Below the pieces are notes generated by a model that did no database searches, was not told the DNA's origin, and saw only the letters and a list, made by a program, of their open reading frames with translations. A DNA stretch of 64,000 nt from Micromussa lordhowensis (taxonomy: Eukaryota > Cnidaria > Anthozoa > Scleractinia > Lobophylliidae), in assembly GCA_964020085.1 (NCBI GenBank), contig OZ026605.1, positions 28,088,098 to 28,152,097 of the forward strand. The letters are read 5' to 3'. The position numbers and the translations under genes were made by a program. Positions 1 through 12,000 of the stretch are shown here, one piece after another. Numbering within the stretch: the first letter of the stretch is position 1; each line of letters starts with the position of its first letter.

Positions 1-3000
1 CTGGACTGATTGCGACAGAGAGGGAGAGAACATTGGATTTGAAGTCATCAAAGTTTGTCAAAGCAGTATGTACTTACCTATTATACCTTACCTATCCAAT
101 CACAAGCTGTGACTCTTCAGATGAATGCTTAACATTGATTTTACCGAGTAATTACTGCATTTATATTGATTATTAAATTAACAACACAGGATGTCTTCAT
201 TTCCGTTTGATACACAGGTCTTAATTTGCCTTTCTATTCTTGTCTTTCAGTATGCCCTAATATCCGGCTGTACCGTGCAAAGTTTTCTGAAATCACTCCT
301 CAGTAAGTGTCAAACAATCTTTAGTTTGAAGAAAAAAAGATGCGCATAGTACAAATTGCATGTTTGGACATAATTTTTTAGTTGTCTGGTTTAAGTAGCA
401 TGGCAGGGTTGTGAGAAAGTTATTTTGACTTGAATTAATCTTTTTGCTATAACTTAAGGCCTTGTCTTCTCTGGTGTACATACAAGACATCACCATACAG
501 AGAAGGATGACACTTTTGCCTGGATTATTCTTTTGAACATTGTGTATGCAGCTCTGTACAGTACTTATTATCTCGATTGCTAAACAGTTGACTTTTTATT
601 ATTACTTCAGATCCGTGTCAAGAGCTGTCCAGAATTTAGTTCAACCTGATGTACTACAGTCACAAGCAGTGGATGTTAGAATGGAGCTTGACCTTCGAAT
701 AGGTAAAGTTCAAAAGAGTGGTTCTTTTAACATAAAATTATTTTGTTGACAAAATCTTGTATAATTATTACAATGTACTACGGTTTTGAAAAAAGACACT
801 CTACCACACATTCTGCACAATCAATTCATGGGTTTCATTAACATTTCCAGCAGGAAGGCAATTGGTTTTCACAGCTGGCAGGCCAAACTTTTTGAACTGT
901 ACTTCTTTGCAAGGAAAACCTCCCTCCAGATGGTCAAAATCAGCCTCATAGCCGGTCAATTTGCCCGGTGCCTTTAATGAAATTGCAGTCAATTTGGCTA
1001 TGCAACATATTAACCCATTGACTTCCCTGCCGCCCGTAACTGGCAGTGGCAAGGGTTGGCCTTTGTTCCACTTCTGACGTCATCACCTTTCACCACAGTT
1101 GGCATCATTTATACTGAAGTTTTGCTGGAGGAACAGGTCTTTCCAATGATACCCAAGTCAGAGTGATTGGCTCAATGGAGCCTGAGATATGCAGGAAAAT
1201 GCTCAGAAATTTGAGTGAAAAAGCAGAGCAAAATTTCCTGTGACTACAGTTAGCTACATGTACTCCATGGTAAAAATTTCCCATTGGTTTACAGGTGTAG
1301 ACTAAATATGAATGCAATGTCAAGAAGTACTGTTCTTTCTCTGGCTGCTGCGTTCTTCTTTAAGCTAGAATGCTTGGTAATACTTAATAACATTAACCCA
1401 TTGATACCTGTGTGGGCCTTAACCAGCCATGACCTTTTTCCACTTCTGACATCATCACCTTTGACCGAATACTCAAGTTCTGCAGGACAATGATACCCAG
1501 AGTGATTGGCAAAATGCAGCCTGAAATATGCACAAAATGCTCAGAAATTTGAGTGAAAAACTCAGAGCAAAATTTCCTGTGACTACAGTTAGCTACTCCA
1601 TGGTAAAAATTTCCCATCTCAGTATTGCTTTCTCAGACATTTTATACTGGAAGCAAGCCCAGTTGAAGGTCAATCGCTGCTGCAAAAAGATCAGAAAAGG
1701 AGAAAAAGGAAAGGCAAAAAAAAGTAATAAAAAAACCCTGCAAAGACTAAAGACATATAGACATGTAGGTCACTTTCACTTTCTCATCCCAAAAAACCTC
1801 CAAATGTTGATTGCTGTGCATGCCTGACCAAAACTGTCATGGTGACAAAACATGGTGCTAGTGGAAAGAAAGACATGCTACCATATTGCAAAATGCCCAG
1901 TTTTTGAGCAGATGTTTGAGCTAATTTGGCTCATATCCCCCCAAAAATGCTTTCTTGGCAAAAAGTTCTGAGAGTCAATGGGTTAAATGTTTTTTTATTG
2001 TTTTTAAAGAATTTTACTTTTAATTTTGAAGAGACACTTGACAAGACCCTGCAATAGTATATTTTAAGTCAATACATGTACAATGTAGACGTAAAAGCAA
2101 CTGGATGACAAACCTCAATATTTTCCTTCTGACTTTGATGTTAATTTTCAATCTCTATTTAGGTGCAGCATTTACCAGATTCCAGACTTTAAGACTGCAG
2201 AAAGTTTTTCCAAATGTTTTGAGTGATAATCTTATTAGTTATGGTAAGTCCTAATGTGTATACAAGTATGAAATATATTTTATTATAATTTTTGTCAGGT
2301 TATACCACAACACAAACATGTATGTACAGTACATGCTTTCATCTTTCCATCACACATGAGTTCATTTAATTTGAACCTTTTTTACATACAGTATACTGCT
2401 ATTTACATTTTATTGATTTCCTTTAGGAAGCTGTCAGTTTCCAACCTTAGGGTTCGTAGTTGAAAGGGTATGTATTTTGGTATTTATGTATATATATGAT
2501 TTATGTATATATATGTGAGCGTGGAACGTTACTCACAGGATGATCGGTAAATCCCATGTTAATAGACAGAACTTCGTTACGCTCTTCAAGCGGTTTGCTA
2601 CAACAACGTTTAACCAAGCGATGTGTAACAAAGCGAAGCGAAGCGGTTTCGAAAACTAAGAAGTAAATAATGGAGTACAACTAAAATTAGACTATGTACA
2701 AAACTATTGAAAACTTTGGAAAACAGAAATTCATTTGAACTACATAAATCTGGCATGAAAGGCTATAAAATAGTAACATGCATAAGGAAAAACTACTTAC
2801 TTCTGTGTCCGCGTTAGGGATTTCACAGCATTAATCGTTGAACTCTTTCCTTGATCTTAACACGATGAAACGTTGACTAGAACTCAATGATTTCCCTGAA
2901 CACGTTCGTAAAAATGCTAACTAATACAAAGGATAATAGCTTTCTTTGTTTCATTTAACGTACGTGGGAAAACATATCCGCAAAAAATAACCACAAAAGC

Positions 3001-6000
3001 CATCATATGATTACTGCAAAGAAACTTTAACGACTTGGCAGGAAATACAAAAACCATAAAATATTTGGCAGTAACAATATATATGATAATGATGATGATT
3101 CTGTAGTAGTACATGTTCATGTAAAGCAATAGATTTTTAAGCAAAAGTGGTTAAACCCCTTCCTATTGTGTACCAAATCCATCCATTATGTACATTGGAC
3201 TGAAAATGTCAGTATTACATGTACATTATTGCACCACTGTATGCCAATTAAATCTGTTATAGAAATGTTATTGAGTAGCAGTTTTGATGTTCATGTAGAA
3301 CATTTTCTTCTCAAACTCATTAATAATTCATCAAGTTAAGACAAAGAAAACCACAACCGTGAAGGATGTTTGGATACCCAGTCTTAATTAGCATAGATTT
3401 TGGTGATTTTACTTCTCCTTAACTCCTTAATTTTTGTTTTTATTGAGAAGATATATCAAACACTCGACAGTGTTTCATCGGCTATCCAAACACCTCAAAT
3501 TTTGTCAAAAATACTCCACTGCGGGTCGTATTTTCAACTCTCTTCTCGGTGTTTGGATATCCCGATGAAACACTGTCTCTTGTGTTTGATATATATCTTG
3601 AAAGTTGATCTTGTTCTCATCAGTATAAACAAGTGCAGCAGTTTGTACCTGAAATATTCTACAAGATCAAAGGTAGGAAACTGTGTTTTGATGTTTGTAT
3701 GAGCATTGTGGGGATTTATTAATACATGTTTTTCAATGATGCTAAATTAAACTACCACTGTTTAAATTGAGAACTGAATTTGTTTTCTTTAAGTTACTCA
3801 TCAAATGGAAGATATGAAAGTGGATTTTAACTGGAAAAGGTATGATTTAGTTTTTTTCTTAGAACTACATTACCTGCAAAAACTTTGGACGCTTTATGTC
3901 AGACATTAAATTTTCGGGCAGTTTTGATCTCATTTCGCACGAATTTTCTGACAAAAAATTCACACACATTGCTGAAACATACATGTACAGTATAGTTAAG
4001 GTAAATTCATGCTTACAAGACACAAATTACATTAAAACAACATCTATGGAGGACGAGATGAACTTTTAACTGCACCCTCAAGGTTTTACAGATACATGTA
4101 CATGTACGTGCACAAGAAAATACAGAAGTACAACACAAATTCTATTAAGTCAACACGTATGTCAAGCAGTGTCTCAACTAGATTTCGCTCCATGAAGGAA
4201 CATAAGAGCTTCAGAGCTATTTAAAAGTTTTATACTGTACTGTAAATATTTTGGATGGTAAAAGATTCAGACGCTTAACCATTTTGGATGGTTCTATTTG
4301 TTAGACACTGGTTTTTTCCGAAATTAAATTTATCCAATTTTTTTTGCAAGTAATGTATCTTGCATAATTTTTTTTCATCTTGTCCTTTCTAGAGGCAGAC
4401 TTTTTCACCGTTTACCTTGCCTTGTCCTTTATCAGATATGTTTGGAGGTAAGACAGAAGAAATTTTGGACTGTTTTATCCTGATTTCCCCTGTACATGAA
4501 TCCATAACTTTTTGCAGTTTCCAAGACTGGTCAAGGGGATGAGGAGTACAAAGTGATCTGTCCCTTTAGATTTGCTTCTCCAGAAATATTTTAGTAAGTT
4601 ACAGTATTAAAACTTATTTGGTACAATTACTGGTCTTGTTGTTCATGATATTATATGCCCTGTCAAAATAATGTTGAGTTAAAATAAAGATGCCGGAAAA
4701 AAATTCAAATTTGGGTAATGCAATTTGGCAAAAGAGGGTTGCCATGGAGATAAAAAGTTATGCTTGCAAGCAAAATTTAACTTATACATGTATTAAGAGT
4801 GTTGAGAAGTCTGAAGAGAAAGTTGGTCGTTACTGCTTGAATGGACAATTGGCGCTAGCTATTTGGTTCTGTCTGGAAGACTTTTCTACAGTCATGTAGT
4901 ACTGATACCGTTTTTGGCATTCTCATTATAGCATTGTTTTTGTCTCTTAGATACGTACATACATGTACATACATACAAACTTTATTCTCGTCCCAAAAAG
5001 GCTTTTCAGAGAATACATGACAACATATTTGATAAAGTAAGATAAAAATAAAAATAAAATAAGGAATATAGGCTATCTACAGAAGCAGTATAATCAAGTC
5101 TACATGTATATAGTAAATTGCATTGATTAAATTATGTTGTACTGTCCATGAAGTCTTTTAAGATAGTCAATGTACAGTCGTGTTTGGTGAGGGTAATTAC
5201 TTTGTGACTACGTTAAAGTAGTCATATTTATGCGATCTTGGAAAAGAACTAAGTAGCACTACACTTGCATGGTTGCAAGAAGTAATGTTTGTTAGTGCTC
5301 GCCATAAATCTGTTGATCAATACTGTTTTTTCCTCGCAAGAATCCCACAGCAAAGGTTCAAAGTACTTCATCTCGTCCCAAAAGCAGGTGGAGGCCACTC
5401 CCTTTAGACACCGTGGTAAGGAGATCATTCTTATAATTATCTGTGTTGATCATTCTGGAATAATTTACATGTAATGCCAGGAATTAGAGAGGGATTCTTG
5501 AATATAAGACAATCAGTGAATTAAAGCAGCTTTGAATTGTTTTAATCTGTGTAACACATTTTGGGCCTGCTAATAAGTGGTTTTTCAAGAGGTAACATTT
5601 TCATGGCAAACAAACCAGCTCAATTTTGAGAACTTTTCGCTTGTCCTTGTTCAAAAAATGCATCACTATGAAATGAATCCTGTAGCAATGACAGGTACAG
5701 TGTAAATAAATATCAAGTTGACTTGTGGCATTACCTTTGCGTTTGTAGGAACTTGAAAAACTGGCATCTAAGAAATTGAAAATAAATGCAAAGGAGACCA
5801 TGAAGATAGCTGAAAAACTCTACAATCAAGGGTAGGTGGTGAACTAGGTAGGTGTTGTCAACTCTCATTCTTGTTTGGCCCAGGCTAGCTTATACTCGGC
5901 TGAAAGACATATCGCCAAACTGAGTAAGCCCCGCTGATGGTACCAGCTCTTCTCATGTAGTCAGGCCCTTAAGTGGTGGAAAAACAATGTTGATGTCTAT

Positions 6001-9000
6001 GTGGTTCAATTTTATTTTTGGTTTTATTTCTTTTAAACCAGTTTAAATTGTTCAAACTGGTTCATATTTTACTGGGTTGAAATTTTCAAACCAGTTTAAT
6101 TTTTCATTTTTGAGCAGAATGTGAGCATGTGTCTTAATAATTTGGGTTAAGCACTCAAGTTAGTGATTAGGCCTAAGCACTTATTTAGAATGGTTAGCTT
6201 TGATGTTAGGCTGGGAACTTTGCATATGGGTTAGTGGTTTGGGTTGAGCTCTCAGGTAAGTGATTAGGCCTAAGCTCTTATTTGGAATTGATTAGCTTCT
6301 TAGTAATTAGGACAAAGTTCATGTATAAATAAATTAAAATTTATATGTATTTATGAATAAATTAAAATTTATATGAGAGGGGCTTGGGGTGATGAACTGA
6401 TAATTAAAACAAGTATGAGAGCTCTTGCATCCATTGCTTTCATGGTCAAGTGGTAATGACAGTGGGAAACAGATCCAGAGGTTGGCGGTTCAAATCCTGG
6501 TGAGTACGAGATAAAAAGGAAAAAAAAGTGAAACCTGCTGTTAATTAGTATTCACGCTTAATGGGGATTTTGGGGAAAGGGGTAGAGTAGGTGGGAGATA
6601 ATAAATCAGAAGAAACTCAGCGAGAAAAGGAGAGAATAGGTTAGAGGAATGCAAAGAGATATTTCCCTTTTTGTAGATAGTTGGCAAAAAATAAACTGGT
6701 TTGAAAAATTCAACCCAGTTTGAAAAATATGAACCAGTTTGAAAAATCTAAAACTGGTTTAAAAAAAATTAAACCAAAAAAAAAATCAAACCACAACATC
6801 TACTCCCAGCTTACAGATTTGATTTTAGTTTCATATGAACTTACCCATAAGGGCCAATTCACATGGACCTTATATCTTTACAGTGATTCAAAGTGACACA
6901 GCATTATCTGTTTGAGAACTTTCCCTTAGCTGTATATGAAAGGCTGTTCAAGTTCAAGATAAACACTTGAAAAAATCTCCATTGTGGGTACGTTTTGTGA
7001 AAACCAATGACAAGAAGAACCTCGGCCGTTTCAAGTTGTCGTTTAGCATTGAACGTGCGACCAAACAAAGATTTTAAAATGATGTCAAGATGTTGCACAG
7101 TTGGAAACATTCCGAAGATTTCTCACTTCCAGACCTTGAACCACTTGACAACCTATAATTTATTCGCTTTCATACAACCTACTGGCATCTTGCATATTTA
7201 AAATTCAAAATGGCCACTACAAAACAAAGGAAAAAAAAAGTCCGGCCGGGGCTCGAACCCAGAGCGCTCGCTCAGGAGTCAAACGCACTAACCATGAGGC
7301 CACCACGCCTCCTAAAACAAAGGAAAGTTAATCTTTTATTTTTTTTCCAACATGATATGAGGGCTCCTAACTTACGTTTGTGATACTAATCAGTGTCGGT
7401 AGAGTATTGGCCGGATGTTGGTCACTTGTTGATTGACAAGATATCAGTCACAATATCACACAGAGTTGGCTGATGTAGCAACTGGGTGTGGGTCGATGTA
7501 TCAGTCGATATATCGTCCGACACACTGTCAGCCAATGTCAGCCGACTGATACTGTTGCCCGATGGGTGCCTTTAAAACACATGATTCAGGAATACTTTAA
7601 AAGTGCCTTTTGTACTTGAAAATGCTTGATACTTGTGTCTTATTACTGACTCCAATTAATCTAAGTGGTATTATAAAGTTCAAAAACAGTCATGTCAGGT
7701 TTCCTCGTGAGAATAGAAGGCAGTTATGATTCCAATAGTATAAGTGGCACAAAGTTTGCAGTTTAATTGTTTATAAATTTTAGATTCCTGATATTAAACT
7801 GAAACAAATCTGGATGTTACTTAATGTACTTTTGTGTCAGGTTCATCAGTTATCCTCGCACAGAAACCAACATGTTTCCCAAGTCTTTGGACTTGCGACC
7901 TCTTGTTCAAAATCAAACTGTTGATGAAAACTGGGGAGGTATGATTGAAATTGATATAATATTGCTTTTTTGCATGTAAGTTGGTAAATAATGCTAAATT
8001 GAGTTCTCCGAAATTCAGATATCTTAGTTCTTGAGGAAATTGGAAGTTAAATGATGGGGGCAGGGAGGGGGAGGGTGGAAAGGACTTTTGGTTCTAGGTT
8101 TTAAAAGGCTTGTCAAAAAATGTAGAGTTTTGAAGATAGTGCAATGAAAGTTAAATAATTTCCACATCCTCCTTGTTATTCAGTTGTTATAAATTATTCA
8201 CTTTTATTCCTTATCATTACCCCTGGGCTATATTTTGTGTTGCAGGATTTGCTGCCCAAGTACTAGAACGAGGTCCTAACCCTCGTCATGGCAACAAGAC
8301 AGACAATGCTCATCCTCCTATCCACCCCACAAAGCACACAAGTGGTTTACAGGTGTAGACTAAATATTAATGCAATGTCAAGAAATACTGTTCTTTCTCT
8401 GGCTGCCGAGTTCTTCTTTAAACTAGAATGCTTGGTAACACTTAATAATATTAACTCATTGATGCCTGTGTGGGCCTTAACCAGCCATGACCAGCGTTGG
8501 CCTTTGTTCCACTTCTGACGTCATCACCCTTGACTGAATACTCAAGTTCTGCAGGATGAAAATATATTGCCAGTGATACCCAGAGTGATTGGCTCAATGG
8601 AGCCTGAAATATACACAAATTGCTGAGAAATTTGAGTGAAAAACTCAGAGCAAAATATCCTGTGACTGCACTTAGCTACTCCATGGTAAGAATTGCCTGT
8701 ATTGATGATGCTTTCTTGGAAATTTTTGAACTGGAAGCAAGCCCAGTAGAAAGTCAATCACTGCAGCAAAAAGATAGGAAAAGGAGAAAAAGGAAAGGCA
8801 AAAGAAAAAAAAAAACGGAAAAGCCGAAAGATGTACATGTACATGTAGGTCACTTTCTTGATTTCTGTGCACGCCCAAGCAAAAATGTCATAGTGGAAAG
8901 AAAGGCACACTGTCTTGTTGCAAATGGCTTTTTGAGTAGATTGGAGCTAATTTGGGTCATATCCAGGCTGAAATGTTCAAAGTGACCAAAAAAAAGCTCC

Positions 9001-12000
9001 AGGTGTCAATGGGTTAATTGTAAGGCAGTTAGCACCTCTTTGAGCACAACCTGCTTTATTAGTTATACAGTACATTAGCCTGCGAGCAGGCTCACTTGTT
9101 GTTTTAGGCCCACGGGAAAAACCGAAAAGGGCGACGGAGGGCGGGGAGAATGGGGCGAGGAAAAGTGAGCCTGCACGCAAGCTTTTGAGTTTTGAATTCC
9201 GCCCCTTGCGAGGTGTCAGGTCGGCATTTCACATGTGTCAGATAACTATCCAATAAGAGCAAAGCGAAATGTAAACAAACATGATAGCGCATTGCATGTG
9301 GAGACTTTCGCGAGAATGGTCAAACTTTCTTCATGGACGGCACGGAAACCCTGAAGAAACCCGTGAAAAAAAGAGTGAATCAAGCGAACGATTGTTGCCG
9401 AATGTGCAAATGTTCCTTCAATGTTAAGTATGGAATCGGAAAATCTGCTCGTATGTCCACACAAAATTTGTACGTAGCCTCAAATTGCGATGGCAGCCGT
9501 GGTGAAGTTTTGGCTTCGTTGTGCGTGAACATTGGTGTTACATTTATTAAATCCCCGAGTTTGTCCAAGCGTGTTTGTCCTCCATGCGGCCGCAAAATCA
9601 GGAATTTCTGCAAGCTATTTGTTGTTATTTACATCTTGCAGTGACGCACAGGTCAAACCAAGCGATTGCCCTTCCTTAATCTGGTCTTCGATCAGGGTTA
9701 TCAATGGGCAAATAACTAAAATCACACTGTTCAGATGCAATCCTTCCGAAATCTTCTTCTGTTCGATCGCCGTGGAGAATACCTGAAAAATAAAACTCTT
9801 GCCGAAACCGGTCGGCATCACAGCGAAAACATCTCTTCCTTCAAGTAGACAATTCACAGCTATTTTCTGCTCTTGCTTTAGTTCAAAACTCAAGTCAGAA
9901 TTGACCGAAAGCTTGAGGAGTGCTCCTTGAACATAGTCTACGGACGCCATCTTGTATTGTGAAATGCAGTATTACACAGTCTATTGCCCTGGTTTTTGTA
10001 ACCTGTCATTTTTAACCAATCGGATTGCTGCGTTCCTCAGCGAACGCGGGGAATTAAAAACTCAAAAGCTCGCCTGCAGGCTCACTTTTCCATGCCCCAT
10101 TCGCCCTCCGTCACCCTTTCGTGTTTTTCCGTGGGCCTACAACAACAAGTGAGCCTGCCGGCAGGCTAACAGTACATGTACTGTATATACATACGTTTAC
10201 TTTGATCATCTACATACAATGTGACCTTCACTGCAGTCTTCTTGTGCAATGTATTTATCATTATTTATGCCTGCATTTGTCATGGATGCAAAATTGTTAA
10301 CTATATGCGGATTGTAATACTATGGTAATACTATGGACGTTATTTCTCTTATTGTCTACAATGTATATTGTGTGACTCAAAGGTGCACTCCATTCTATTG
10401 GCAGGGTAATGAGAAAAGAGTGTACGAGTTTATAGTGAGGCATTTCTTAGCCTGCTGTTCTGAGGTAAGAAATTATGGATTTTGCTTTGCCTGAAGTAGT
10501 GAACAGCTAGCCAAATCCTAAAAAAAGTAAAAGTCTGCATGCGAGCCAAGTGGCCCATCAGGCCGGAGCTTATCCCGGTTTCTGTAGCATGAAGCGACTA
10601 GGAATATTTCTACTCCCCCCTGGATGGGATGCTAGTCCATCGCAGGGTTACCCCCAGCATTAAATTTGCCGGTACCCATTTATACACCTGGGTGGAGAGA
10701 GGCACCGTGAGAGTAAAGTGTCTTGCCTAAGAACACAACACAATGTCCCCGGCCAGGGCTCGAACCCGGAGCGCTTGCTCCGGAGTCGAGCGCACTAACT
10801 ATGAGGCCACCGCGCCTCCAAAAAAATCCTAAATTCAACTGACTCTTTTTGTCACTTAGGATGCCAAAGGTCAAGAGACAAATGTGGAAATAGAGATTGC
10901 TGGAGAAAAGGTTGGTTGACATCCTACAAATTTTAATCGGCTTACAGTGCTATGCACCATACCGTTACCACTTGAGAAAGTTTTTCATTAAATTGTGAAT
11001 TTTTTCCCAACTTTTTGACGACTTGTTACTGGCTTCTATTTGAACTGGCCAATCAAAACATGAGAACTGTTGAGGGCGAAGATGTTAAATATTGTCAAAT
11101 TCAACATCTCAGAAGTCTCAATTTGTAAATATTTGAAACCAGCAGGAAGTTGTCGCAGTTTCATAGACCATTTCAAATGGAAGCTGTCAGAAGTTGTCAA
11201 AAACTAATCAAAAACTTTCCTAGGTGGCAATGGGGAGGTGCATAGCACCATAAAATAGTGCTTAGATATGGATTAGCCTTTGCAACATACAGTCAAACAT
11301 CTTGTAAGCAACCGCCCAAAATGTTACATCTAGGTAGTCACTTACGGGAGGTGGTCTCTCATGAAAGCTTAGACCATATTGGGTCAAAATTTGGCTTCAT
11401 CAGAGACTGTAACTGCAGAGACTTGCCCCTTGTTTTAAATGTTATATTCGTGTGAAAAATCTATTTTGAAAAAAACTTGCTTTGGTACTTCCCTTTGAGA
11501 AATTTCCTTCTTTTGTACTACATCCAGGAATGTGATAATGTAACAACACCTTATCAGCCAATTTCTGTTCTAGCATCTGTCAATGGTCTCTTTCGGGAGG
11601 TTAAAAACAAAAGAAAATTTCAACCTTGACTCTGAAAGTGGTTACAGTCACTTGCAAGAGGTGGTCGCTTACAAGAGGTTCCAAATATAGTGATTTGACA
11701 TGGAAACTTCTGGTATTTTGAAAAACTGGTCACTGAGTAGAGGTGGTCAATTACAAGGGGTGGTTTCAACCAGAGGTTTGAAGGTATAATTCTTAATATT
11801 TACAGTAAATGTAGAGATGTACTATACTCAAAATGTGATAAATTGAAACTCATTGAGAACAAAATGGTTATTTATGGATTTGTACACTACATGCTTTTAG
11901 TTCACAGCAACAGGACTCATGATAATTGCAAGGAACTATCTTGATGTTTATCCATATGACAAGTGGAATGCAAAGGTACTTCAGTTTTATTTCTTTGGTG

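Larger units (their letters stand above)
9076..10168. mobile_element. TAGCCTGC transposon, copy A: ~125-bp TIRs, 9-bp TSD
   Basis: The left end TAGCCTGCGAGCAGGCTCAC and right end GTGAGCCTGCCGGCAGGCTA are inverted, and the match continues for about 125 bases. The direct repeat ACAGTACAT flanks both sides (9067-9075 and 10169-10177). The interior keeps only the 5' parts of two converging genes: a Cys-pair protein (+) and a RecQ-like helicase (-), which meet near 9620. This is a non-autonomous deletion derivative. The 9-bp target duplication fits Mutator-like elements best. Confidence 0.85.

Noticed and set aside
4520..4593. Extra TOP3A exon (open frame SKTGQGDEEYKVICPFRF)
   Set aside because: Exons 8 and 9 join in phase without it, and the residues do not fit any topoisomerase III block.
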